This document shows positions 16,201 to 24,916 of a stretch of DNA of 64,000 bases, in pieces. The stretch covers positions 23,717,665 through 23,781,664 of the forward strand of contig OY727100.1 of assembly GCA_963402885.1 (NCBI GenBank), in the 5' to 3' direction. The notes below the pieces were generated by a model. It saw only the letters and a list, made by a program, of their open reading frames with translations, searched no databases and had not been told where the DNA came from. Position 1 is the first letter of the stretch. Each line of letters opens with the position of its first letter. This DNA is from Antedon bifida. Lineage: Eukaryota > Echinodermata > Crinoidea > Comatulida > Antedonidae. The position numbers and the translations under genes were made by a program.

Positions 16201-17535
16201 ATTTTGGACCTTTTGGACTTCTTGGTTGAGAGAGTTTCCCGTTTTCTGAAAGTCTGCATGTGTCTACTTCCCCCAAGGGGTGCATGTGTCTACTGCATCA
16301 ATGTCTTATTTTTAATTATTTCAGTTTAATCATTTGAAAGTAGAGAAAACAAAACACCAGTTTATGAGACCTAATAAGCTTTAAGTGAGTTGTCCAATCA
16401 CAAGCGAAAATTTGGATTATTCATTACATTGTGATTGGTCAATACACTTAGAGTTGACTTGCATCCTTACGATGCATCTAAATGGCAACCAAGCTTAAGC
16501 TTGTTGCTTATAATGTTATAGTATTTTAACAAATACTATATCAAACAGATATTGTTTTCATAAATTCAAACTATACGGTGATTTGTTTAGTGCGCCGGAC
16601 GCCAGATGATTATGATATTGTTGGTCTTGGATTAGTGGAGAAAGGCAAAGGTTTGGCATTATCAAGACGTAAGGTACCTTCACCTCCTGTACAGACGCCA
16701 CCAACCAACACTTCACCACAGCATGTAGGTTTTAGATTCTTATTTTGACTAAATAATGCCTGTATTACTACCAGTGAGTGAGTGGCCAAGCGGTTAAGAC
16801 AGTGGAACCGTAATCTATTGCCTTATGGGTTCTAGGCTCACTCGTTCCATGGTTCTCGTGGTAGAACGAGTCTTTTTGGATAAGAACTACTGTATAAACC
16901 ATAGGTCTAGTGTACACAAAATGCTCATGTGCACTTTAAAGAACCCAGTACATCTTTTAGACGAGTAGGGGGAGTAGGAATAGGGGGATATTATATATAT
17001 ATTATTATTATAAATAAGCTTGTAATGTAACCTACCGTGTAGATTGATAGATACAGTAGACCAGTGCTTTGGGACACTGATATTCTTTCTTCTGAACAAG
17101 GTCCAATATGTCACTATGACCAACCCCTATTCAGGGAACACTTTGTTGGGTCTGAAGGTGGTCCATTACTAGAGACCATTTTGCAATTTATTATCTGTAA
17201 AATTTAAATCATACCTAATCTGAATCATAATCATTGTTATCTTACAGCCATTAGCCACTTCATCGGTTCCTACTCCAGATGTAGTGAACAACGATACCTC
17301 GACACAGAACCTGAACATCAGGCCTTTACCAAAACCACCTGCTGCCGAAGAACCGCCAGCAGTCAAGTCAGGAGGGAGCACGCCCTCAAGAGTGGCATCG
17401 CCAGCGCCAACGCCATCACCAGTCGACATTTTAAGCAATGAAGGTTTTGATCGCAATATGATTATGAAAGCTTTGAAAATCACTGAAGATAATATTGCAA
17501 TGGCCCGTCAGATTTTGCTAGATTTTGCTAAGTAA
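4287..17535 (+). CDS. CBL: CBL family RING E3 ubiquitin-protein ligase
   Basis: CBL binds phosphotyrosine on activated receptor kinases and ubiquitinates them. Ten coding exons: 4287-4816, 9342-9620, 10096-10233, 10500-10719, 11567-11731, 12318-12464, 13780-14002, 14758-15255, 16591-16724 and 17248-17535. Phases agree throughout, giving 873 aa (human CBL is about 906). The ATG at 4287 ([13 protein letters not shown]) starts a full TKB domain (four-helix, EF-hand, SH2; [15 protein letters not shown]). The linker tyrosine is Y351 ([14 protein letters not shown]). The RING is C3HC4: C361, C364, C376, H378, C381, C384, C396, C399. The tail has two PxxxPR sites (PALPPR, PELPPR; CIN85/CD2AP-type), YDIPPP at Y574 and Y608, YVNT and DDYDIV. 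A UBA domain ends the protein ([20 protein letters not shown]). Full UBA plus proline-rich tail resembles CBL/CBLB rather than short CBLC forms. Confidence 0.96.
6956..7103. mobile_element. MITE family 1, copy 1
   Basis: The element begins AGCTCTGTCTACACTATCAA and ends with the inverted form TTGATAGTGTAGACAGAGCT. It is flanked on both sides by TTA (6953-6955 and 7104-7106). The interior has internal inverted repeats around CATATATGGGCACATCAC. There is no coding capacity. A 3-bp TTA duplication is typical of PIF/Harbinger-mobilised MITEs (family knowledge). Confidence 0.8.
8080..8402. repeat. AT-rich minisatellite, 19-bp unit with 29-bp variant
   Basis: Repeats of AATATCAATAATCAATATG (19 bp) are interspersed with a longer form that inserts an ATTAATATTA segment. 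The array lies in CBL intron 1. Alternation of two unit lengths suggests higher-order duplication rather than simple slippage. Confidence 0.85.
9128..9293 (+). mobile_element. LINE 3' end remnant
   Basis: A short frame reads [16 protein letters not shown] then YIVRD and stop. A terminal arginine/proline motif of the form xFxPxAIRxLN is typical of the C-terminus of non-LTR retrotransposon ORF2 proteins (family knowledge). It is followed by a short 3' UTR ending in an AATAAAA-like tail at about 9280-9290. The segment around TTTTCCACTGA also occurs near 61633, suggesting the same family. Only the extreme 3' end is present, as expected for 5'-truncated insertions. Confidence 0.45.
10825..10987. 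mobile_element. MITE family 1, copy 2
   Basis: AGCTCTGTTTCTACACTATC at the left and an imperfect inverted copy ending ACAGAGCT at the right, flanked by TTA on both sides (10822-10824, 10988-10990). It lies in CBL intron 4, about 100 bases after the RING exon. The right arm is degraded (CATAGTAGAGACAGAGCT). Confidence 0.75.
11069..11150 (+). mobile_element. SINE tail fragment
   Basis: TGATCATTTACTGTTGGGCC followed by GGTTACTCAGTATAAAAATA aligns by eye with the 3' end of the copy at 2392-2565. It is a tail-only fragment in CBL intron 4. Confidence 0.35.
11291..11311 (+). other. Candidate in-frame 21-nt microexon in the CBL RING
   Basis: TATCTTTCAG immediately precedes 21 bases that are followed by GTAAGATGG, so both splice signals are good. 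The flanking exons (ending 10719 and starting 11567) are both phase 0 and 21 is a multiple of three. Inclusion would therefore insert seven residues (LRMHTNK) after Q389, between C384 and C396 of the RING, without breaking the frame. The canonical protein skips it. There is no transcript evidence. Confidence 0.35.
11803..11916. mobile_element. MITE family 2, copy 1 (diverged)
   Basis: The left end AGCGTGGTTTCCACTTGG and the right end CCAAGTAGGCACCAACTT are imperfect inverted repeats flanked by TAA (11800-11802, 11917-11919). They match the family seen best at 30088-30434. It is in CBL intron 5. Confidence 0.5.
12844..13385. mobile_element. hAT-like non-autonomous element with internal tandem array
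   Basis: A perfect 14-bp terminal inverted repeat, CAGGGATGTAACTT at 12844-12857 and AAGTTACATCCCTG at 13372-13385, encloses about 540 bases in CBL intron 6. The interior (12846-13317) is about six copies of an 81-bp unit. The unit starts GGGTGTAACTTCAAAGATCC, a variant of the element's own left end. Two units are shortened. CAGGG termini are common in hAT elements (family knowledge). No clean 8-bp target duplication is visible, so the family assignment is tentative. Confidence 0.6.
14154..14311. repeat. 29-bp minisatellite, about 5.5 copies
   Basis: The unit is TTTGAATTAGTGTGAATGGA followed by TGTTAAACA, nearly identical from copy to copy. It lies in CBL intron 7, just after the exon ending at 14002. 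High copy identity suggests recent expansion. Confidence 0.9.
14397..14501. mobile_element. MITE family 1, copy 3 (short)
   Basis: Near-perfect termini AGCTCTGTCTACACTATCAA and its inverse, with TTA on both sides (14394-14396, 14502-14504). It is only about 105 bp, the shortest complete copy, and has lost part of the palindromic interior. It is in CBL intron 7. Confidence 0.8.
15311..15467. mobile_element. MITE family 1, copy 4
   Basis: Starts AGCTCTGTCTAAAATATCAA and ends GATAGTGTAGGCT, having lost ACAGA from the right terminus. TTA flanks both sides (15308-15310, 15468-15470). It is in CBL intron 8, about 55 bases after the exon end. Confidence 0.7.
15870..15926. repeat. Perfect 17-bp hairpin
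   Basis: GGTATGGGGTCCTCCCT at 15870-15886 is repeated as its exact reverse complement at 15910-15926, with a 23-base loop. The flanks (ATGAATGCTA on the left and TTCATCGTTAG on the right) are also weakly complementary. This could be a small palindromic element or a stem-loop transcript. It is in CBL intron 8. Confidence 0.7.
16377..16495. mobile_element. MITE family 2-like fragment
   Basis: The segment ends GGCAACCAAGCT followed by TAA and contains the family's CCAATCAC and GTGATTGGTC inverted pair in the middle. The left end AGCTTTAAGTGAGTTG is diverged. It is in CBL intron 8, directly upstream of exon 9. Confidence 0.45.
16775..16995 (+). mobile_element. tRNA-derived SINE
   Basis: A tRNA-like head contains GAGTGGCCAAGCGGTTAAG (A-box-like) and GGGTTCTAGGCTC (B-box-like) about 40 bases later. 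It is followed by the body module GTGCACTTTAAAGAACCC and AGTACATCTTTTAGACGAG, shared with 2392-2565. The element lies in CBL intron 9. The head resembles a Leu/Ser-type tRNA; the B box has drifted from consensus. Confidence 0.6.
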
Positions 17536-17580
17536 AACCAGGTTGAGGTCGGAATTATGCCTCTCTAGTTGGAAAAATAC

Positions 17581-17827
17581 TTACCGTATATCCTCTGGTA
17601 TAATCCCACCCCTAGAAATTGGGCCGACTTTGGGGGGTGGGACTAAGTATACCCGAGGAAACCCTGAGTGGTAAGCATATCTTGTAAATCTGAACTGGCT
17701 AAAGAGGGCCGGGGCCTACAGTACATCCAGACCAAAAGTCAATACTGGGACTATACCCGGGGATATGCCAGTTTATGAAATCATACATAAAGTAGGGGGT
17801 GGGATTAGACTTGAGGATATATGGTAA
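17581..17827. mobile_element. MITE family 3 in the CBL 3' UTR
   Basis: The left arm (17581-17613) begins TTACCGTATATCCTC and contains TAATCCCACCCCT. The right arm (17794-17827) is the imperfect inverse, AGGGGGTGGGATTA to GAGGATATATGGTAA. A second internal copy of the G-rich arm lies near 17630-17660. It starts 45 bases after the CBL stop codon, so it is probably transcribed. Confidence 0.65.
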
Positions 17828-19437
17828 TTTAATTTTAAATTGGTCATTATGACCAGTTTTACAGTGCATCATCATGTAAAGTCAAACTGGTATAAATTTG
17901 ATGATAAATATTTAGTTTCTGTCAAAAGTCTAATTTGACAAAAAAGTTGGACAGTTATTTTAAATTGTTATCGACACAGTTGCTTATACTTCTATTGTTG
18001 TCATGGTGACTGTGATTATTTAAACATTGTAAGCTTTCACTATTATATCTAATTAATATTGTTAATATTTTTGTCTAAATTTAATGTTTTCAAACTATAA
18101 ATTGATAATTTTACCAAGTTTTTATCTCTTCAAATCCAAATTTAAGAATAATACTTCTGAATTTTTATAGAATTTCATTATAGATAATTTGTCCTAATTT
18201 AATGAACCTTCGAAGATATTAATGCATTTTTGATAGCAGTTTTTGTTTGGCAGGACTCGCTAATTGACCATAAACTAATGAAGATTAAGCTTTAAAATAA
18301 TAATAAAATAGTTTTGTAACTTAAGTATTCGCTTTAGAAACATTCTACAACTCTAATCAAAAACATTTCATCCTAAATATTTATGAGTATGTTGTGTTTA
18401 AATTTGTCTATGTTACTGTTACTATTGTTAGCATGATGTTTACTTCATTAAGATGGTTGATTTTGTAAATTTTATCAGTTCTTTATTGACAAAATTGTGT
18501 GGTTTTACTGCAATAATTTTAAAACTAAATTTCTCTATTGTTTGCCACTAACTTTCAGTTATTAGAAGGTTGTTGAATATATTCAGTAATAATTGTAGTC
18601 AAAGATAGATGTTGTTATATACCAACTATAGTAATCTCAGATTATACTATTTGTTAGTAACTAACCTGTGTAAGTTGGTTACTTACCACCAAAGTTAGCG
18701 ATAATGAACTTAGCGGGTAAGTTGACTTGGCCTGAATGGACCCAATTTCACTATGTCTATAACAGGTAACTGAATTTAAAATTGGATGAAATAAAAATAG
18801 ATGGACATATCTAAGCTTAGTTCCCACTAGGACACAACTCAAAGACCAGTGACAATAAATGGCTCGAAAGGTCAACTGGGGTCATTGTGTGAACCACCTG
18901 TTTTACTCCTGCTATTTTAACAAAACCTCTTTATATTATATTTATATTTTTTGTTAAATTTAATTTTAGTACAAATCCTAGACTGTATAATAAGTATATT
19001 CATATTTTCAAGTTACTCTCTTCATTTAAGATGTTTTTAAATTAATTATTGTTTGTACTATAAGTAGTGTAATAATGATAAATGCTTGTACATACAAACA
19101 CGCCGAGTTGAAAACACATAAATGCAATGTGTTGATTAAGTAAAAGAATTGTTAAGGGTAACATACCCTTTGCATTATCCAAAACTAATAAGATTTAAAG
19201 GAAATTCCTAAAAACCCTATTGGTATAACCCACCACTGTACCCACTGAGTGTTCTGTGTCTGTGTAGTTTCAATGTGTATATTTTTGTTTATTTTTAGTT
19301 GTATTTATAGAGTTATATATCTTCAGTTTAAGCATTTATGAGACTAGATGAACAAACTAATTAGCCAATTCAGACTCATTAACGATTAATTTGGCTTATA
19401 TATATTAGAATTACTACCTATAATGCTAGAATAATAA

Positions 19438-19590
19438 AGCTCTGTCTACACTATCAAACTTTATGTGACAAAAAAATGTGATGATTGCCCATATATGGAC
19501 ATGATGATGTCATATCACTACCATATTTAGGTATATCACTTTCATATATTGGCACATCACACTTTTTTTGTCAAACTAGGTTGATAGTGT
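19438..19590. mobile_element. MITE family 1, copy 5 (3' truncated)
   Basis: A perfect left end AGCTCTGTCTACACTATCAA preceded by TAA (19435-19437). The right end stops at GTTGATAGTGT and lacks the terminal AGACAGAGCT. It is in the CBL-AAR2 intergenic region. Confidence 0.7.
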
Positions 19591-21017
19591 TCCTTCTGTT
19601 CAGTATTGCATGAAAATATTTCTTTAATGATTTAACAATTCCTTTCAGTTAAATCTAAGCCTATTTTGTATATTTGTTTTATGGCAATTAGTAGTGGACC
19701 AACACATATTAGCTATAAGCTCTACATCAATGCATGTAGTAACTATGTATCTATTTCAAACCTAGTGTTTTAATGTTGTTACAAACATTCATATTATTTT
19801 ATTATACTGCACCAAGATCATTAAAAACAAATGCTGTCATGTGATGTCAATTTTTAAAATTTCAAACATTTATTTTCTTTCAATCAATTGAAATGACTCA
19901 TTCTCATACTTGATAAGGTAGGTAGTGAAAGTGACACAACGTGACTGGTGTGTATGGGGTGCCATAAGTAGCAAAGTGTATGTGTACAAGTACACATTTT
20001 AAATGGAATGAGATTCACTAAAACTGAATGTTGTGACTTTTTTGTAAACTACTGTATCTTTTAAAGATTGTAACCCTTCCAGTTTAGCCCAGTGGGTTAA
20101 CTGATATTCAGATGTAGATATTAGTTAGTTTTCAACTATCAATGGATGAGTACCAATCGACTACTACCCATGTGGACGTGAACTTTGTACACGTTCACTC
20201 AAATCGTAAAGTCCCTATTCATAGTAAATACTGTACATCAATTTCAGAGAACATTGACTAGTTGCACTGTTATTAAGGGATGTAAATTCATATTAGTTTG
20301 GCACAAGAGATACTGTATTTAGGCATCACATGACAGAACATTTATTTGTGAACATTATTATGTGTAATAACATTTTTATTTATGATCTTGCTGCAATGTG
20401 ATCATCTCTTTTTTGTGGTGCATATTTTGACTACATTCGCAGCATGTAAAATATTACATCTTTCTATATTTTTGTACAAATATTGTATATGCAAGTATTT
20501 TATGTTTGATCAATATTATTTTTTATATTCTGTTTTCACTTTATAATTTGTATTATTTTGTCATAGCAATGTAAAATCCCTTTATCATTAACCCAATATA
20601 TACTTTGTTTTTAGTAAAATTGATATTAGACTTAAAATTTCAAAATCTGTTTTCTTTATAATGTTGACAATTTTATTGTAAATACCCGAGACTTACATAG
20701 ATTTTTTTCATTGTAATTACCGTACTTGTGCAAGTAAGAGGAATGGGTTTCATTTATTAGGCACAAGCGGTCAAGAAGTTGCACAATCAGTCAGTTGTAT
20801 CAGCAACAAAGTACCATAACACATCAGTGTCTGCAACCCCTAATGGTACTGTTTTCAATGCTTTGTGGGACAGGTTGAATTATTACTGTAATAAATTATT
20901 CTTTCTGAAGTATGTGAAATATCTGCATTAATAACCCGCCAAATAATGTTATAATTAGTACAAGATTGTAATGAATGAAGGTGCTTGTTTAATTGGCTTG
21001 TAATAACTGAAGAGAGG

Positions 21018-21194
21018 CAGTGGCGTAATGACTATGAGCGGTCACTGGCTAAACCCAGGGGCTCCGGAGCTCATGGGTGCTCAGAGGAAAAAACAGGCAA
21101 TAAAATATTTTTAAAAAGGCTATAAACGCCCGAGGCCTCCAGCGTTGGAGGGCCACTTAGTTCCTAAACCAGCAGCCTCTGTGTTGCGCCACTG
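21018..21194. mobile_element. Short hAT-like MITE
   Basis: CAGTGGCGTAA at 21018 and TTGCGCCACTG at 21184-21194 form inverted termini about 177 bp apart. CAGTGGCG-type ends are characteristic of hAT elements (family knowledge). The interior is GC-rich relative to its surroundings. The flanks (AAGAGAGG and GGGAGGTG) do not give a convincing 8-bp duplication. Confidence 0.5.
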
Positions 21195-21806
21195 GGGAGG
21201 TGCTTATCCTGCTCATTAATGGGATAATAATGCACCAACTTGCATAGGTACGGTAACAGATTGGTTTTCACCAATACATTTTGTTTATAGTGAAAATTAT
21301 TTTATGATAGCATTTCATAGAAATATATTTGGGAATAAGTTAATGATAGCTCCATTGATGTTATGGTACGCGTAGGATCACAAATTGCGACTTTTAAATT
21401 TGACATTTTCCAAATTACAGCCCAAGTTCTTCAGACTACAAACGTGGTGGTTATTAATGCTGCCACCACTTGCTTGCTATAAGATTCATTGTACAGTAGT
21501 TAGGTATTTAAACTGCTATCTGTGACAGGTAATTCCATTATGAAATTAGGGGTGTAATTATGTGTGGAGGCTGATGTAGTAATACCTGATGTTTTTTGGA
21601 GTAAACACTGTTGCGTGTAATCATGTAATACCACAAAAGAATACAATAAATTGCTATTTATATGCTCAATACAGATATCTCAGTTTGTTTGTTTATCTAG
21701 AGATAATTAAGGTTTAGTGTATTTCTAGTTCAAAAATACTATAGTACTTCATTTGGCAGGCTTAGCAGATGGCTCACACTAGGGCCTTTTGCTTGTTGAT
21801 TGCTTA

Positions 21807-21960
21807 AGCTCTGTCTACACTATCAAACTGGTTTGACAAAAAAGTGTTATGTGTCTAAATGTGGTAGTGATATGCCCACATATGGTAGTGATATGATCAT
21901 GTCCATATATGGGCACATCACATTTTTTTGTCACATAAGTTTGATAGTGTAGACAGAGCC
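21807..21960. mobile_element. MITE family 1, copy 6
   Basis: Termini AGCTCTGTCTACACTATCAA and the inverse ending AGACAGAGCC are flanked by TTA (21804-21806, 21961-21963). It is one of the most complete copies. It lies 190 bases downstream of the AAR2 stop codon, possibly inside the AAR2 3' UTR. Confidence 0.8.
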
Positions 21961-22147
21961 TTAGGCATCAAGTTAGCAAATATCAATTACTTTATACATA
22001 ACACAAACATGTTTATTAAAATATTTCAATTTTTATTGAGAGAGGTAAAATCATTTTAGTTGATAAAATGCTTCAATTAAGATTCGTCATGTGGTTGTCG
22101 TGAACACAAATTAAAACATTAATGACTTATTGAATAAAACATTAATT

Positions 22148-23257
22148 TTAATTACATTCTACCATTACAGGTGCTTCATCCTCAGGTTCTACATCAAAAT
22201 CCCATTTGAATCGCTTCGTTAAATTTGCTTTAAACTTTCTCGCTTTTTCAGTCAATCCGGTTGACATGTTGTTTCCGTCTTCAATATTAGAAAACAATCT
22301 TTGTAAAGTGACTGTAAGAAAGTTGCTACGGGATACGATATCTACAAAAAAGTCTGTTGGAATTTCCTTCAATTGAAAATGAAGTACAGAAATAAAATCT
22401 TCAAATAGTTTCTGTTGATTTGTCATGGCTTCTTCTGATGTACACATGATGTGAATCAAATTCTTCCATTGCTCAAAAGCATCGTAAACATGACCAACAA
22501 TAAAACATATAAACACAAACTGTATTTCTGAGAGAACACTTGTCATGTGACCAATGTAGTTCAATGACACTAACATCTCCAAGCGATAGCTAGAATCCAT
22601 ACCATATTTGGTCACTTGATTAGGTGTGGCATTTGGTGGGTGTGTTTCTTTCGGTATTTTACTGAAGTTTATCTCGGTCCCAGGTTTGCAATGCATCTTG
22701 GGAAGGTTGTCATCCGCCGGTTGCTGACTCCTGAGGGAAGCTCTTTGTTCGGTCGTCTTGGTCGGAGCATCTGGTACGAGTTGAGAAGCTGAAGCAATTA
22801 CTCCACTTTCAGGTTTCAGTCGGTTCACAACATCCTCCGATACGTAGTTCGTAAGTGAAACCCATTTTTTCAAAGATTTGTAAGGATATGGTGCAAGATT
22901 TTTATCTAAATTTCGTAAATCCATTTTAATTCTTTCAACTTCTTCAACGCTTACAGTCTCATTACTTATTTCCTCGTTTTGTTTATCCCACTTTTTTACC
23001 AGGACTTCTCTCCCTTTAAAATAGTGAAAGAATCCTGTCCGTGGACCAGTTCCGTAACAACTTGTAGCACTGTAGTGGACAAAGTGAATTCCTGGTGGAA
23101 TCATCTTGACTCCCTTGAATTTTTCAGCTACATTCCAAATGTTATAGTCGATTCCAAATTCGGTTCCAACAGGGACATCAAAAAATACGAAAGTGGCACC
23201 CTCTTCAAACAGATGACGAGCTGTATCTTGGTCCATTTCTTCACTCTGAGTGGTCAT
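22148..23257 (-). CDS. AAR2: AAR2 splicing factor
   Basis: AAR2 is a U5 snRNP assembly factor that binds PRPF8 in the cytoplasm before SNRNP200 joins (family knowledge). The 369-aa coding region is a single exon. Signatures include the N-terminal segments FEEGATFVFFDVPVGTEFGI and VKMIPPGIHFVHYSA, then PYPYKSLKKWVSLTNY. The C-terminal helical region has YDAFEQWKNLIHIMCTSEEA and EIPTDFFVDIVSRSNFLTVT, ending KRFKWDFDVEPEDEAPVM. Length matches the animal family (about 384 in human). The frame stays open upstream to an ATG at 23278, but TTTTGCAG lies just inside that ATG (23273-23280). The exon therefore probably starts in the 5' UTR, and the ATG at 23257 (MTTQSEEMDQ) is the better start. Confidence 0.95.
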   Translation of the reverse strand: MTTQSEEMDQDTARHLFEEGATFVFFDVPVGTEFGIDYNIWNVAEKFKGVKMIPPGIHFVHYSATSCYGTGPRTGFFHYFKGREVLVKKWDKQNEEISNETVSVEEVERIKMDLRNLDKNLAPYPYKSLKKWVSLTNYVSEDVVNRLKPESGVIASASQLVPDAPTKTTEQRASLRSQQPADDNLPKMHCKPGTEINFSKIPKETHPPNATPNQVTKYGMDSSYRLEMLVSLNYIGHMTSVLSEIQFVFICFIVGHVYDAFEQWKNLIHIMCTSEEAMTNQQKLFEDFISVLHFQLKEIPTDFFVDIVSRSNFLTVTLQRLFSNIEDGNNMSTGLTEKARKFKANLTKRFKWDFDVEPEDEAPVMVECN

Positions 23258-24916
23258 TTTTGTAAATAAATTCTGCAAAAGGAAATTTTAAACTTAAAAA
23301 CACAAAATACAAATTCATTTCTTTATTACAACAACATCAAAATTGTCTATCTACACTAGTCTACAGCTACTAATTAAGATTAATATTAATATTTTTTTCA
23401 ATTGATGGTGCAACTAGCTAGGATAGATACTGTGCATGATGTGTATATTTTTTTTATCAGGGCCAGTCATCCTGCCTAAATACGATGGGCCGGCGCGAAT
23501 GGCATACTACTACTAGGTAGCCTATAATACTATTAGTAATAATAATAGTTTGGCCAAGCAAGGGCCAACTAGGCTAGGCCTCACTCAGTCAGGCCTAGGC
23601 CTCTAGGCCTAGTTAGTAGTAGTTGGCCCATGCCTTGGCCTAGCCTAGGTAGGCTAGGTCTAGATTATAGATACTTTTATAGGGTCTAACTAGTTATGAC
23701 TAGACTTTTCAAACAACTGTAATGTACTATACTAGTAAATTACTAGTCTATGAATGCAGCAATATTAAACATTTAAGGTATCGATTGGCCATTTACTTAC
23801 TTACACTATTTATTGAAAATGAAATCTTCTCACCACTTACTCCACACACACCGTATACGTTCTTTCATCGTTTTTCTTCTTTCACATGTTCACACACAAA
23901 AAAATAGATGTTTATAAATAGATTGTCGCCCTCTATAATATTACGCCTGCGAAACAGCAGCGCACAACAACCACGTATTTAAAAAAGAATTATTTTTAAG
24001 GATAAACAAATTAATAAAACAATTAATTTTACTAAAGTAGTACTACTAATACTACTGTAAATCAATATCTTACTGAAATACGACCAGCAACAAACATTAT
24101 GACTCTATGAGCTCGCGACTGCTACTCCTCACTGGTACGGTATGAGTCAGTAGGAACAACGCGACACGGCAGTCAGGTACTTTGGTGCGTGCGTGTTATT
24201 TCTGATAATTCGATTTATCCATAATTATTATAATGATTTTAGACGAACCACATTTATTCAATAATACTATATAGATTTGTTTTGCCGAAAAACGAATATT
24301 TCAAAAAATCGTCTCTAGCTAAAATCACATGTTGTGTTCATATGGTTCTGATAAATTTATTTAATAATAATAATACAATGTTAAATCGGACTACATTTAT
24401 ATTCAATTACATAATTACAAAACGGAATGGTGTGGATCCTGGATCGATATCATACTTTTCACGCACATAACAACACAAAACGTATAAAACGTCTCTACGT
24501 ACACTTTGTGTTGTTGGTTCTTTTATTTGATAATAACTATAAACATTTTAAACAGACCATAAATATTCAATTCATAGATATTTTTTGCAAAATTGATGAT
24601 CCCTCAAGGTATAGTTAAGCCCTACCTGAAGTCTAAACGCGATTGTCTGAGTTCAGTCGTGCGGAACGTTTCAGAAGATTAATTTGTAGTAGCGTAGGAA
24701 GGTAAACCACCACCACAAACATCGGTTAGTGTACAATTGTGATCGCGCTTGGAATGCATGACAAGAAAGCAATCTGTACAAAATGAAAGCTTAAGACTTG
24801 GATTAATTACACCAGCAGCGCCATGATTGTTGTAATATTCGTTTATACCAGTCAGCTTCCGGCTCTACCTAAGTAAATGCTTAAATGTCTCGTTAGCACA
24901 CAAGGCACGGATCAAT
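23258..24916. other. AAR2 5' region and upstream region of the Ig-receptor gene
   Basis: No coding sequence is supported. On the minus strand a donor-like GTAAGT (23835-23840) suggests a noncoding AAR2 first exon at about 23841-23930, joined to the acceptor just upstream of the coding exon. A CGCCCTCTAT box (23927-23936; AGAGGGCG in gene sense) sits at the probable start. A TAGGCC-rich low-complexity patch (23565-23655) lies in the inferred first intron. The promoter of the Ig gene must lie upstream of 24917 but shows no clear TATA box. Confidence 0.45.

Larger units (their letters stand above)
17536..22147. other. CBL 3' UTR and CBL-AAR2 intergenic region
   Basis: 4.6 kb with no supported coding sequence. 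CBL and AAR2 converge here. It holds MITEs (17581-17827, 19438-19590, 21807-21960), a family-2 MITE end near 18815-18850, a hAT-like MITE (21018-21194) and a weak tRNA-like stretch near 20085-20125. TTTATT near 22010-22035 supplies candidate AATAAA signals for AAR2 on the minus strand. The CBL polyadenylation site cannot be chosen among several AATAAA-like sequences. Confidence 0.7.

Noticed and set aside
20083-20150. tRNA-like stretch containing TAGCCCAGTGGGTTAA
   Set aside because: A-box-like only; no convincing B box, acceptor stem or repeat partner in the window.
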